A DNA stretch of 64,000 nt, from assembly GCF_001665575.1 (NCBI RefSeq), contig NZ_LZSU01000013.1, forward strand, positions 25,826 to 89,825, written 5' to 3'. The translations under genes were made by a program, and so were the position numbers. Below are positions 9,848 through 18,154 of the stretch, one piece after another. The first letter of the stretch is position 1; each line of letters begins with the position of its first letter. The notes beneath the pieces were generated by a model, which was not told the DNA's origin, made no database searches, and saw nothing but the letters and a program-made list of their open reading frames with translations. The stretch comes from Mycobacterium sp. 852013-51886_SCH5428379 (GTDB lineage: Bacteria; Actinomycetota; Actinomycetes; Mycobacteriales; Mycobacteriaceae).

Positions 9848-9879
9848 CGCCCGCCTGATCCCCTCGGGGACGGCGGGCG
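9848..9879. terminator. Bidirectional hairpin between rshA and bL37
   Basis: CGCCCGCC (9848-9855) pairs with GGCGGGCG (9872-9879), with an internal CCCC/GGGG extension. It lies between the convergent rshA and bL37 genes. The downstream plus-strand tract is only mildly T-rich, as is usual in mycobacteria. Confidence 0.65.
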
Positions 9880-9901
9880 AATTGTTCGCGTCAGCGGGCG
9901 A

Positions 9902-9994
9902 TCAGCGCACGGACTTCGAACCGGCGTTGGGTCGCTTGCCGTGGTTCGCCTTCGAGTGCTTCCTGTCGCGCTTCTTGCGGCCACGCTTGGCCAT
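9902..9994 (-). CDS. Mycobacterial large-subunit ribosomal protein bL37
   Basis: A 30-codon gene encoding MAKRGRKKRDRKHSKANHGK followed by RPNAGSKSVR. The first 24 residues match, as I recall it, the small protein bL37 found in the M. smegmatis 70S ribosome structure, which binds 23S rRNA. The frame has a very strong ribosome binding site (GGAGGAA, 6 bases before ATG 9994) and nearly half the residues are Lys or Arg, so it is real despite its size. The six C-terminal residues GSKSVR extend beyond the 24-residue form I remember. It is convergent with sigH-rshA behind a shared hairpin, and divergent from the biotinylated-protein gene. Confidence 0.9.
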   Translation of the reverse strand: MAKRGRKKRDRKHSKANHGKRPNAGSKSVR

Positions 9995-10142
9995 GAGAGT
10001 TCCTCCGTACGGTCTTCGGTATATCCGGCCCGCATCTCGTGCAGACAGGTCTCAGCCATTGTCTCATGACGCGGTGCATGCTCCGGCCACCCGGGGTGTG
10101 GTTCGATAGAGCGCGAAACTGCAGACAGTGAGTGGGGTGAAG

Positions 10143-10358
10143 ATGGCCGAGGACGTTCGCGCCGAGATCGTGGCCAGTGTGCTCGAGGTCGTCGTCTCCG
10201 AGGGAGATCAGATCGGCGAGGGCGACACCGTCGTGCTGCTGGAATCGATGAAGATGGAGATCCCGGTGCTCGCCGAGGTCGCCGGAACGGTGACCAAGGT
10301 CAACGTCGCCGAGGGCGACGTCATCCAGGCCGGCGACCTCATCGCCGTCATCACGTAG
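10143..10358 (+). CDS. Biotinylated single-domain protein TB7.3
   Basis: 71 residues forming one biotinyl/lipoyl domain. The biotin acceptor is Lys37 in LLESMKMEIPV; a GDxIxAGDLIAVI motif closes the domain. It corresponds to Rv3221c (TB7.3), a biotin carboxyl-carrier-like protein of unknown partner. ATG 10143 gives the exact known N-terminus MAEDVRAEIV and has GGGTGAAG just upstream; an in-frame GTG at 10128 is less likely. It lies 33 bases before pdtaS and is probably cotranscribed with it. No carboxylase subunit is nearby. Confidence 0.93.
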   Translation: MAEDVRAEIVASVLEVVVSEGDQIGEGDTVVLLESMKMEIPVLAEVAGTVTKVNVAEGDVIQAGDLIAVIT

Positions 10359-10391
10359 CGATCGGTCCGTCCGGCCCCTCGGTGACATCCG

Positions 10392-11888
10392 ATGTCCACA
10401 CTCGGTGACCTGCTCGCCGAGCACACCGTTCTCCCCGGTAACGCGGTCGACCATCTGCATGCGGTGGTCGGGGAGTGGCAGCTGATCGCCGATCTGTCCT
10501 TCGCCGACTACCTGATGTGGGTGCGCCGCGACGACGGCGTGCTGGTGTGTGTCGCGCAGGTGCGGCCCAACACGGCGTCGACGGTGCTGTTGGCCGATGC
10601 CGTCGGTACCACCGCGGTCGCCCAGACCATGCCCCTGGTGGCCGACGCCTTCGAATCCGGCACGATCGGGCGCGAGGGCGCACCCCAGCCCGACGCGCCC
10701 GGCCTCAACGTCGAGGCCGTCCCGGTGCGCTACCGCGATGCCGTGGTGGCGGTGCTCACCCATCAGACCGCCCTGGCGGCCCACCGCACCGCGAGCCCGC
10801 TCGAGAATGCCTATCTCGACTGTGCCGGCGATCTACTGCTGATGCTGTCGGAGGGCACGTTCCCCAACGTCGGCGACCTGGCGATGTCCCGGTCGAGTCC
10901 GCGCGTCGGGGACGGCTTCATCCGCCTCAACCGCATCGGGGACGTCGTCTTCGCCAGCCCCAACGCGATCTCGGCCTACCACCGTATGGGCCTGACCGCC
11001 GAACTCGGCGGGCACAACCTGGTGACCGTCACCCGGCCCCTGATCTCCGACCCATTCGAGGCGCAGGAACTGGCCAATCACATCCGCGACTCCCTGGCCG
11101 GCGGGGCGAGTATGCGCATGGAGGTCGACGCGGGCGGTGCGGCGGTGCTGCTGCGCACGCTGCCCCTGGTGGTGCACGGCGAGGCGGTGGGCGCCGCCGT
11201 GCTGATCCGGGATGTCACCGAGGTCAAACGCCGTGATCGCGCGCTGCTGAGCAAAGACGCCACGATTCGCGAGATCCACCACCGCGTGAAGAACAACCTG
11301 CAGACCGTGGCGGCGCTGCTGCGGCTGCAGGCCCGCCGCACCAACAACGCCGAGGGACGCGAGGCACTGATGGAGTCCGTGCGCCGGGTGTCCTCGATCG
11401 CCCAGGTGCACGATGCGCTGTCGATGTCGGTCGACGAGGAGGTCAACCTCGACGAGGTGGTGGACCGGATCCTGCCGATCATGAACGACGTCGCCAGCGT
11501 CGGCCCGCCCATCCGCATCACCCGCGAAGGCGACCTCGGGGTCCTCGACGCCGACCGCGCCACCGCGCTGGTGATGGTGATCACCGAACTGGTACAGAAC
11601 GCGATCGAGCACGCCTTCGATCCGACCGCCGCACAGGGCGCGGTGACGATCCGGGCCGAACGGTCGGCGCGCTGGCTGGACATCGTGGTGCACGATGACG
11701 GCCGGGGGGTCCCTGCGGGGTTCAGCCTCGAGAAGTCCGACCGCCTCGGGCTGCAGATCGTGCGGACCCTGGTGTCGGCCGAACTGGACGGCTCACTGGG
11801 ACTGCACGACGGGGCGGGTGGCGGCACCGACGTGGTGCTGCGGGTTCCGATCGGCCGCGCCAGACTCAGCGCCCGGGTCCCGCAATAG
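10392..11888 (+). CDS. pdtaS: Sensor histidine kinase PdtaS
   Basis: 498 residues, soluble. N-terminal GAF-like domain (about 1-150), PAS domain (about 170-290), then a HisKA_2/HWE-type dimerisation domain with EIHHRVKNNLQTVAALLRLQ (phosphoacceptor His at 296-297) and an HATPase with ELVQNAIEHAF (N box) and HDDGRGVPAGF. It corresponds to Rv3220c. The known partner is the RNA-binding antiterminator PdtaR (ANTAR domain), encoded elsewhere, and the M. tuberculosis kinase is inhibited by copper and NO. No response regulator lies next to it here, in keeping with its orphan status. Confidence 0.94.
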   Translation: MSTLGDLLAEHTVLPGNAVDHLHAVVGEWQLIADLSFADYLMWVRRDDGVLVCVAQVRPNTASTVLLADAVGTTAVAQTMPLVADAFESGTIGREGAPQPDAPGLNVEAVPVRYRDAVVAVLTHQTALAAHRTASPLENAYLDCAGDLLLMLSEGTFPNVGDLAMSRSSPRVGDGFIRLNRIGDVVFASPNAISAYHRMGLTAELGGHNLVTVTRPLISDPFEAQELANHIRDSLAGGASMRMEVDAGGAAVLLRTLPLVVHGEAVGAAVLIRDVTEVKRRDRALLSKDATIREIHHRVKNNLQTVAALLRLQARRTNNAEGREALMESVRRVSSIAQVHDALSMSVDEEVNLDEVVDRILPIMNDVASVGPPIRITREGDLGVLDADRATALVMVITELVQNAIEHAFDPTAAQGAVTIRAERSARWLDIVVHDDGRGVPAGFSLEKSDRLGLQIVRTLVSAELDGSLGLHDGAGGGTDVVLRVPIGRARLSARVPQ

Positions 11889-11920
11889 CGTTGCGCGCCA
11901 GGGCACGGAAGGCGAGACAA

Positions 11921-11956
11921 CGAAGACGGCCCCGGCGTTCGCCGGGGCCGTCTTCG
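11921..11956. terminator. Strong bidirectional terminator pdtaS/whiB1
   Basis: A perfect 16-bp stem: CGAAGACGGCCCCGGC (11921-11936), loop GTTC, then the exact complement to 11956. It lies between convergent pdtaS and whiB1. Confidence 0.88.
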
Positions 11957-11975
11957 TGGAAATCCGTTGAGGCGA

Positions 11976-12230
11976 TCAGACTCCGGTGCGGGCCTTCGTC
12001 CGCGCGTTGCGCCGCTTGAGCGCACGTCGCTCGTCCTCGCTCATACCGCCCCACACACCTGCGTCCTGACCCGATTCCAGCGCCCAGCTCAGGCACTCGG
12101 TCGTGACGGGGCAACGGTTGCAGACGAGCTTCGCGTCGGCAATCTGCGCAAGGGCCGGTCCACTGTTTCCGACGGGGAAGAACAGCTCCGGATCCTCGTC
12201 GCGACAGACGGCCTTGTGGCGCCAATCCAT
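11976..12230 (-). CDS. whiB1: Iron-sulfur transcription regulator WhiB1
   Basis: 84 residues, same length as M. tuberculosis WhiB1. Cysteines 9, 37, 40 and 46 bind a 4Fe-4S cluster that reacts with nitric oxide; the GVWGG turn contacts region 4 of SigA, and the basic tail KRRNARTKARTGV binds DNA. It is essential in M. tuberculosis. ATG 12230 yields MDWRHKAVC, so the longer frame to 12353 is not used. A CRP-type site and a TTGACA box lie upstream, matching the known cAMP-CRP control of whiB1. Confidence 0.96.
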   Translation of the reverse strand: MDWRHKAVCRDEDPELFFPVGNSGPALAQIADAKLVCNRCPVTTECLSWALESGQDAGVWGGMSEDERRALKRRNARTKARTGV

Positions 12231-12347
12231 TAGATGTAACTCCTCACTTTGTGCGCAGCACGGCGCACGAGCTTTTCTTCGGCTGTTAACGCGTGCACCC
12301 GAATGTTTCTGCACTGTTGCATCCGATGTTTTCACAGGCTCGACGGA

Positions 12348-12385
12348 TGTCAAGAGAACTGCGTTAACACGTGTGCAACGTCACT
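12348..12385 (-). promoter_or_regulatory. whiB1 promoter region: CRP-type site and -35 box
   Basis: On the minus strand AGTG-N8-CACG (12385-12370) fits the CRP consensus GTGNNNNNNNNCAC. TTGACA follows at 12353-12348; the best -10 is weak (AACATC, 12330-12325). A start near 12318 would place the CRP site about 59 bases upstream, the class I position reported for M. tuberculosis whiB1. The -10 and start site are inferred. Confidence 0.6.
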
Positions 12386-12487
12386 TGGTGGCAACCCGGG
12401 ACCACGCTGTCGGTGCGCGTACCCGGTTGTACTAGACTTCAACCCACATACGCCCTTGTTCGGGCCGTTGTTTCGGATCAGCCGAGT

Positions 12488-13441
12488 TCACAGCGTTTTC
12501 GTAGGTGGAGCGACCACGGCGAGCGCATCCGGCACCGACGTGAAGGTCATGGTGTCGCGCAGCCCGATGTAATCCCCGTCGATCTGGCACGCCACCGGCA
12601 CCGAGGAACTCACCCGCACCCACGCCAGGTCGTCGTCGCGCACCAGATGGCGAGCCACCGGATCGGCTTCACGAGCGAACATCTGCCGAGCCAGACGCAA
12701 ATTCGCCCACGCATTCATGCTGGTGGTCGCGAACAACCCCAATCCGGTCTCGAATGTGGTTCTCGGATTGGTCCAGATCGGCCGTGTATTCGCATATGTC
12801 CAGGGGCTGGAGTTGGACACGAATGCGAAGTGGACCCCGCTGATGGGGTCGCGGTCGGGGAGCGTCACCGTCAATGTCGGTTCTTTGCGCACGCTGGCCA
12901 GCATCTCGCGTACGGCAACGCGGATGTAGCGCGATGCGGTCACCGTCCGCCCCCGGGCCCGCTGCGCCTCGACCGCGGCCACCACGTCGCCGTCGACGCC
13001 GAGTCCCGCGGTGAAGACCGCCCAGCGCTCCCCGCAGTTCATCAGTCCGATGCGCCGCCAGGCCCCGCCCCGCCGGTACGCGCCGAGCAGGTCGACGAGC
13101 TGGTTGGTCGCCTCGATCGGATCGGGGTTGATGCCGAGCGCGCGGGCGAAGACGTTGGCCGACCCACCGGGCACGACGCCGATGGCGGGGGCGTCGCCTG
13201 CGCGGTCGCGACCGCTCAGCACGCCGTTGACCACCTCGTTCACCGTGCCGTCACCGCCGTGGACGATCAGTACGTCGACGCCGTCGTCGGCGGACTCGCG
13301 GGCGATCTCGATGGCGTGCCCGCGGTGGTCGGTGTGGACCACGCGCAGCTCGACGCGGCTCTCCAGGGCGTGCGCGAGCAGGTCACGCCCGGCCGCGGTG
13401 GTCGACGTGGCGTTCGGATTGACGATCAGCACGGCGCGCAC
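12488..13441 (-). CDS. Diacylglycerol kinase-like lipid kinase
   Basis: 317 residues with the DAGK catalytic domain: GGDGTVNEVVNG is the nucleotide-binding glycine motif and VVPGGSANVFARALG the second signature. The C-terminal half is the beta-sandwich lid, ending in QIDGDYIGLR. The family phosphorylates diacylglycerol, sphingosine or related lipids at the membrane; in mycobacteria some members feed phosphatidylinositol-mannoside synthesis. It corresponds by position to Rv3218. GTG 13441 is used; TAGGCT lies 8 bases before it and may be its -10 element. Divergent from the small membrane protein gene. Confidence 0.85.
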   Translation of the reverse strand: MRAVLIVNPNATSTTAAGRDLLAHALESRVELRVVHTDHRGHAIEIARESADDGVDVLIVHGGDGTVNEVVNGVLSGRDRAGDAPAIGVVPGGSANVFARALGINPDPIEATNQLVDLLGAYRRGGAWRRIGLMNCGERWAVFTAGLGVDGDVVAAVEAQRARGRTVTASRYIRVAVREMLASVRKEPTLTVTLPDRDPISGVHFAFVSNSSPWTYANTRPIWTNPRTTFETGLGLFATTSMNAWANLRLARQMFAREADPVARHLVRDDDLAWVRVSSSVPVACQIDGDYIGLRDTMTFTSVPDALAVVAPPTKTL

Positions 13442-13467
13442 GAGCCATGAGCCTAACGGCGGGCATC

Positions 13468-13473
13468 TAGTCT
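13468..13473 (+). promoter_or_regulatory. -10 element for a leaderless start
   Basis: TAGTCT ends 7 bases before GTG 13481, matching the TANNNT mycobacterial -10 consensus and placing the transcript start at or next to the start codon. Confidence 0.5.
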
Positions 13474-13480
13474 CGACAGC

Positions 13481-13915
13481 GTGACCGTTCCCGCGCCGAC
13501 CGCTGTCCGCCAGGCCGCCGTGCTCGTGCTGCTGGAGGGTGCCGCCGGGCTCGCGGCCGCCGTGGTGCTGGTGGTTCGCGGGTTGATGGGCGCCGACCAG
13601 CACATCGTCAGCGGATTCGGCACCGCGATCTGGTTTCTGGTGATCGGTGGCGGGGTGTTCGCGGCGGGTTGGGCGCTGTGGACGGGCCGGCGGTGGGGCC
13701 GTGGCATCGCGGTGTTCGCCCAGCTGCTGCTGCTCCCGGTCACCTGGTACGTGGCGGTCGGCTCGCACCAGTGGTTCTACGGAATCCCCGTCGCGGTCGT
13801 CGCGCTGGTGGCGCTGCTGCTGTTGTTCAGCCCGGCGGCGCTGCAGTGGCTGGCCGCCGACGAGGATCAGATCTCCGAGGCGAGCGCCGACAACTCCGGT
13901 CCCGACACCCGGTAG
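13481..13915 (+). CDS. Small four-helix integral membrane protein (Rv3217c-like)
   Basis: 144 residues. Four hydrophobic segments are visible: about 11-33 (AAVLVLLEGAAGLAAAVVLV), 46-64 (IWFLVIGGGVFAAGWALW), 74-92 (GIAVFAQLLLLPVTWYVAV) and 98-117 (YGIPVAVVALVALLLLF). The tail is acidic and polar. No catalytic motif is seen, so function is unknown; it is conserved in mycobacteria at this locus. Starts at GTG 13481, with a good -10 hexamer immediately before it and no Shine-Dalgarno, so translation is probably leaderless. Its 3' end overlaps the convergent GNAT gene by 49 bases. Confidence 0.85.
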   Translation: MTVPAPTAVRQAAVLVLLEGAAGLAAAVVLVVRGLMGADQHIVSGFGTAIWFLVIGGGVFAAGWALWTGRRWGRGIAVFAQLLLLPVTWYVAVGSHQWFYGIPVAVVALVALLLLFSPAALQWLAADEDQISEASADNSGPDTR

Positions 13916-14349
13916 GTGATCCAGTCGGTCTGCTGTTTGCCGCCGACGGCGTCGTAGAGCGCGATCGCGTCGACGTTCCAGTCGAGGACGGCCCAGCTCA
14001 GCCGGCTGTAGCCGTGCTCGACGCATTCGCGGGCCAGGGTCGCCAGCAGCTTCTGCCCGAGCCGGCGGCGGCGGAACTGCGGCCGGACGAACAGGTCCTC
14101 CAGATAGATACCCGCCACGCCGTCCCACGTCGAGAAGTTGTAGAACCACAGCGCCCCCGCGGCAACCTGCCCGTCGACCTCGACGATGTGCCCGTACACA
14201 GGGGGTCCGTCACCGAACAACGCGTCGCGCAACTGATCTTCGGTCACCGTGCACTCGGCGGCGGCGTGCTCGAACTCGGCGAGCTCGTGTATCAGCGCGG
14301 TCAGTTCGACCTCGTCACCGGGCCGGGCCCGGCGGATCTCGACGGTCAT
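13867..14349 (-). CDS. GNAT-family N-acetyltransferase
   Basis: 160 residues resembling diamine/spermidine acetyltransferases. Motif A is present as LEDLFVRPQFRRRRLGQKLL (acetyl-CoA binding R/Q-x-x-G-x-G/A), followed by LSWAVLDWNVDAIALYDAVGG, the motif B tail with the catalytic Tyr typical of SSAT-like enzymes. The acceptor amine is unknown. ATG 14349 overlaps the entC stop (ATGA), so it is the third gene of gpm2-entC-GNAT. Corresponds to Rv3216. Confidence 0.88.
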   Translation of the reverse strand: MTVEIRRARPGDEVELTALIHELAEFEHAAAECTVTEDQLRDALFGDGPPVYGHIVEVDGQVAAGALWFYNFSTWDGVAGIYLEDLFVRPQFRRRRLGQKLLATLARECVEHGYSRLSWAVLDWNVDAIALYDAVGGKQQTDWITYRVSGPELSALASEI

Positions 14350-15443
14350 GGCGTCACCCCCAGTGCGGACAGGATCGTGGTGAATTTCGTTGTGGTCTCG
14401 GCGACTTCGTCGTCGGGGTCGGATTCGGCGACGATCCCGCCGCCGGAGTGGGCGTCGGCGCTGCGCCGGTCGGCCGACAGCTGCGCGCACCGGATGGACA
14501 CCACCCACCGCCCGTCGCCGGACGCATCGCACCAGCCGACGGCGCCGGCGTAGAAGCCGCGATCACCCTCGAGCCGGTCGATCAGGGCGGTCGCCGCATC
14601 GACGGGGACGCCGCCGACGGCCGGCGTCGGATGCAGCGCGATCGCGAGATCCAGTGCGGTGGTACCACTTTCGCGCACTCGCGCGGTGATCGGGGTGTTG
14701 AGGTGCCATACGGCGGCGGTCGCGCTGAGCTGCGGTTGCGGCGCGATCTGCAGATCGACGCACAACGGTTTCAGTGCGGCGCGGATCTCGTCGATCACCA
14801 CGGCGTGCTCGTGACGGTTCTTGGCGGACTCAGCCAGTGCGGCACCGCTCGCGCGGTCGGCATCGGGGTCGGTGAACCGTGGTGCGGATCCGGCGAACGG
14901 TCGGCAGGTCACCACGTCACCGCGGCGGGCCACCAGCAATTCCGGGCTGGCGCCGACCAATCCGGCGCCGGCGTACCGGCCGCCCGCGGGGGTGAGATCG
15001 GCGAAATAGACGTTGGCGTGCGGATCGTCGGCCGCCAACCGTCGCAGGACGGTCCGCGCGTCGATCTCACCGTCGGCGGCCAGCCGCAACGCCCGCGCCA
15101 ACACCACCTTCTGCAGACCGCCCGCCGGATCGTTGAGCGTGCCCACCGCGGCGGCGACCCGCGCCCGGTGCTCGTCGGGGGCGGGCAGCGTCTCGGTGAC
15201 GCGCACGGCCGGCAGCTGCGCAAGCGGCCAGTCCGGGAGCGTGTCGACGAAGCGCACCCGCTGCGGACGCATCAGCGCGGCCGGGCGGGTCTTGTCGAAA
15301 GGCAAGGCGCCCAACACGATCGGCGCCGAGCCGGACGTCAACGCGGCCCGTGCGTCGGCGAGGACGGGGTAGGCGGTGTGCATCCCGTCGGCGATCACCG
15401 CCCCGTCGGCGCCGGCGAGGACGAACGACGGTTCGGCCGTCAC
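14346..15443 (-). CDS. entC: Isochorismate synthase
   Basis: 365 residues of the chorismate-binding family (EntC/MenF). It converts chorismate to isochorismate, the entry to menaquinone and, in some bacteria, salicylate siderophores. Signatures: LNTPITARVRE and ALHPTPAVGGVP in the centre, then GGGIVAESDPDDEVAET at the C-terminus, which binds Mg2+. I use GTG 15443 because it overlaps the gpm2 stop (GTGA); GTG 15455 is an alternative. Mycobacteria make salicylate with MbtI, so this copy most likely serves menaquinone. Corresponds to Rv3215. Confidence 0.92.
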   Translation of the reverse strand: MTAEPSFVLAGADGAVIADGMHTAYPVLADARAALTSGSAPIVLGALPFDKTRPAALMRPQRVRFVDTLPDWPLAQLPAVRVTETLPAPDEHRARVAAAVGTLNDPAGGLQKVVLARALRLAADGEIDARTVLRRLAADDPHANVYFADLTPAGGRYAGAGLVGASPELLVARRGDVVTCRPFAGSAPRFTDPDADRASGAALAESAKNRHEHAVVIDEIRAALKPLCVDLQIAPQPQLSATAAVWHLNTPITARVRESGTTALDLAIALHPTPAVGGVPVDAATALIDRLEGDRGFYAGAVGWCDASGDGRWVVSIRCAQLSADRRSADAHSGGGIVAESDPDDEVAETTTKFTTILSALGVTP

Positions 15444-16054
15444 GGCGTCGGTGCGCACGAGTGGGGATACCCCGTGAGCGCCAGTGCGCTGATCTGGCGC
15501 ACCCCGTGTTCCCATCCGCACACGGCGACCGAGGCAGCCACCATGGCGAAGCGAATCCCTTCGGCCAGCGGCAGTTCCACCCACCGGGTGAGTACCGAGC
15601 GCGAGAAGTGGCCGTGCCCGACGAAGATCACGTCGCGCTGTTCGAGATGCTGCAGCGCCATCTCGACCGCCCGGTCGGCGCGCGCGGCGACGTCGCCGAC
15701 GCTCTCCCCGCCGGGACAACCGTGGGTCCACACCAGCCACTCCGGATCGGTCTCGCGGATCTCGGGGGTGGTCTTGCCCTCGTAGTCGCCGTAATCCCAT
15801 TCCGACAGTTGCTCGGACACCTCGTCCACCGTCAGTCCGGCCAGCGCCGCCGTATCCAGGGCGCGGCGGCGGGGGCTGCTGATCACCAGGGGATCGTCGA
15901 GTTCCAGCCGCGCCAGCGCCTCGGCCGCGCGGGTGGCTTGGTCGCGACCGGTGTCGGTCAACTCCAGGTCGGTGCGACCGGTGTGCCGCCCCGAGCGCGA
16001 CCATTCGGTTTCGCCGTGCCGGATCAGCAATAGCCGGTGATCGGTGAGGCCCAC
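15440..16054 (-). CDS. gpm2: Histidine phosphatase, Gpm2-like acid phosphatase
   Basis: 204 residues. LLLIRHGETEW carries the catalytic His of the RHG motif; FVGHGHFSRSV holds the second His. The M. tuberculosis orthologue (Rv3214, 203 residues) was annotated as phosphoglycerate mutase but is reported to act as a broad acid phosphatase. GTG 16054 gives the same N-terminal length as that protein; a second in-frame GTG is at 16060. First gene of the operon with entC and the acetyltransferase, divergent from parA. Confidence 0.9.
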   Translation of the reverse strand: MGLTDHRLLLIRHGETEWSRSGRHTGRTDLELTDTGRDQATRAAEALARLELDDPLVISSPRRRALDTAALAGLTVDEVSEQLSEWDYGDYEGKTTPEIRETDPEWLVWTHGCPGGESVGDVAARADRAVEMALQHLEQRDVIFVGHGHFSRSVLTRWVELPLAEGIRFAMVAASVAVCGWEHGVRQISALALTGYPHSCAPTP

Positions 16055-16114
16055 GCCCACCGATTCTGCCGCACGTCCCGGTGCTCGGCGGGTGGGCGTG
16101 TCAGGATGGGCAGC

Positions 16115-16912
16115 GTGACGCGAGTACTTGCGGTCGCCAATCAAAAGGGTGGGGTCGCCAAAACGACGACGGTGGCGTCGCTGGGTGCAGCGATGACCGA
16201 AAACGGCAAACGGGTGCTGCTCGTCGACCTGGATCCACAGGGGTCGCTGACGTTCTCCCTCGGGCATGACCCGGACAAGTTGCCGGTGTCGGTGCACGAG
16301 GTGCTGCTCGGCGATGTGGAACCGGACACGGCGCTGGTGGAGACACCGGAGGGGATGACGCTGCTTCCGGCGAACATCGACCTGGCGGGGGCCGAGGCGA
16401 TGCTGTTGATGCGGGCGGGGCGCGAGCATGCGCTCAAGCGGGCGTTGGCGAAGGTGAGCGCCCGTTTTGACGTGGTGATCATCGATTGTCCGCCGTCGCT
16501 GGGGGTGCTCACGCTCAACGGTCTGACCGCCGCCGACGAGGTGATCGTGCCGCTGCAGTGCGAGACGCTCGCGCACCGCGGCGTGGGGCAGTTCCTGCGC
16601 ACGGTGTCCGACGTCCAGGCCATCACCAATCCGGACCTGAAGATGCTCGGCGCGCTGCCGACGCTGTACGACTCCCGCACCACCCACAGCCGTGACGTGC
16701 TCTTCGACGTCGTCGACCGCTACGCGCTGCCGGTGCTGGCGCCGCCGATCCCGCGGACCGTGCGGTTCGCCGAGGCGAGTGCGTCCGGATCGTCGGTGCT
16801 GGCGGGGCGCAAGAACAAGGGTGCGGTGGCGTATCGGCAGCTGGCCGAGGCCCTGCTCAAGCACTGGAAGAGCGGTAAGGCGATGGCCACGTTCACCCCC
16901 GAGGTCGATTAG
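16115..16912 (+). CDS. ParA/Soj-family ATPase
   Basis: 265 residues, very close in pattern to M. tuberculosis Rv3213c. The deviant Walker A motif KGGVAKTTT and the Walker B region VVIIDCPPSLG, plus LLVDLDPQGSL, define the ParA/MinD family. Such ATPases position DNA or protein cargo through nucleotide-dependent DNA or membrane binding. No parB or parS-like gene lies next to it, so this is an orphan copy distinct from the chromosomal parAB near the origin. GTG 16115 has AGGA 8 bases upstream; ATG 16106 is an alternative. The next gene is convergent, 6 bases away. Confidence 0.9.
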   Translation: MTRVLAVANQKGGVAKTTTVASLGAAMTENGKRVLLVDLDPQGSLTFSLGHDPDKLPVSVHEVLLGDVEPDTALVETPEGMTLLPANIDLAGAEAMLLMRAGREHALKRALAKVSARFDVVIIDCPPSLGVLTLNGLTAADEVIVPLQCETLAHRGVGQFLRTVSDVQAITNPDLKMLGALPTLYDSRTTHSRDVLFDVVDRYALPVLAPPIPRTVRFAEASASGSSVLAGRKNKGAVAYRQLAEALLKHWKSGKAMATFTPEVD

Positions 16913-16918
16913 GGGCGC

Positions 16919-18136
16919 TCAGCCCGCGCCGAGGACCACCAGTTCGCTACCGCGCTGTTCGACGATGTGCGTACCGGCGACGGCGGGGATCACGGCATCC
17001 GGTGTGGCCGGCCGGGCGATCGGTAGATGGCGTTCGCCCGCGCCGTCGGCCGGGTTGAACACGTCGTAGCCGTCGGTCACCGGTACCAGTAGCCGCCCGG
17101 CCATCTCGGTGCCGGGGCCGAGCGGCAGATGCCCGCCCGACGGGGTCACGGTGTACTGGTAACGCAGCCCCTCGGCGGCGAACACCATGACCTCGCTGCC
17201 GGTCCACCAGGTGAGCAGGTCACCGGCTCGCGCGGCGGCGGCCTGCGAAGTGGCAGGCCGGCCGACCAGGGTGCTGGCGATGGTCGTCCCGGTCTCGTCG
17301 ACGATGTTCACCGTCGGTGCGGGGGTGGGGAGGTAGACCGCCGTCGTGGTGCCCGACACCGCGATCACGCGGGCGTCGGAGTCGGCTGCCACGCCGGGCA
17401 ACTCGACGTATTTGATGTCCGGGATGTCCTCCTCGTCCGAGGGCCGCAGCAGGGTCAGCCGCAGATCCGGTGCGTCGGGGCAGGCCTCGAGCACCGACAC
17501 CGCCGACGAACTGGCCGCCGCGGACGTCAGACGGCACAGCGGGGTGATGGGCACGTCGGGTTTGATGCGGGCGTCCAGTGCGCCGTAGCTGATCATCCGC
17601 ACCATGTCCGAGCGCCACAGTTCCAGTCGGTTCTCCCCGGCGGAGAGGACGGTGGTGCCGTCGGTGGACAGGGTGACGGTGTCATCGGCGTAGCTGGTGC
17701 GGGCGGCGCCCCGTTTGCCGGTGCGGCCGTTGACAGTGCTGACCTGGCCGCAGCCCCGCCGGTCGGGGTAGACCGCGACGGCGTAGTGGTAGACCGAGGT
17801 GACACCGCACAGTTCGCGGTCGCGGGCGTAGCTCCACAGGGCGGCCCCGGTGGCCGGATCGTGGCCCTCGACGGTGCCGCCGTCGCCGGTCACCACCACG
17901 CCGCCGACCACGACGGGCCGGCGTGTCTCGGGGCTCTGGGCGCTCCACAGTTCGTGCAGGGTGGTGGGAACGGCGTCGGCGGACGGGAGGTCCTCGATCG
18001 TGGTCGCCGCGGGCCGGCTGATGGTGGCCCTGGCGTCGCTGGTCCACCAGACCAGGGCGGCGGTCACCGCGATCACCGCGACGATCGCGGCGGCGGCCAC
18101 CATGTCACCGCGCGTGCGGCGTTCGGGTCGAACCAC
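16919..18136 (-). CDS. Membrane-anchored PQQ-like beta-propeller protein (Rv3212-like)
   Basis: 405 residues. One transmembrane helix near the N-terminus (about 12-31, VAAAAIVAVIAVTAALVWW) leaves the rest outside the cell. The extracellular part has beta-propeller-like repeats such as GTVEGHDPATGAALWSY and ELCGVTSVYHYAVAV, with cysteines suited to disulfides. No catalytic residues are recognised. It starts 18 bases after rhlE and is probably cotranscribed with it. The function is unknown; a role in envelope protein assembly or sensing is only a guess. Confidence 0.82.
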   Translation of the reverse strand: MVRPERRTRGDMVAAAAIVAVIAVTAALVWWTSDARATISRPAATTIEDLPSADAVPTTLHELWSAQSPETRRPVVVGGVVVTGDGGTVEGHDPATGAALWSYARDRELCGVTSVYHYAVAVYPDRRGCGQVSTVNGRTGKRGAARTSYADDTVTLSTDGTTVLSAGENRLELWRSDMVRMISYGALDARIKPDVPITPLCRLTSAAASSSAVSVLEACPDAPDLRLTLLRPSDEEDIPDIKYVELPGVAADSDARVIAVSGTTTAVYLPTPAPTVNIVDETGTTIASTLVGRPATSQAAAARAGDLLTWWTGSEVMVFAAEGLRYQYTVTPSGGHLPLGPGTEMAGRLLVPVTDGYDVFNPADGAGERHLPIARPATPDAVIPAVAGTHIVEQRGSELVVLGAG

Positions 18137-18154
18137 GGAAGTCCGGGCTCGGAA

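Noticed and set aside
12488..14149. A 553-residue reading of the lipid kinase
   Set aside because: The extra N-terminus is antisense to the small membrane protein gene and reads as low-complexity; GTG 13441 gives the family length.
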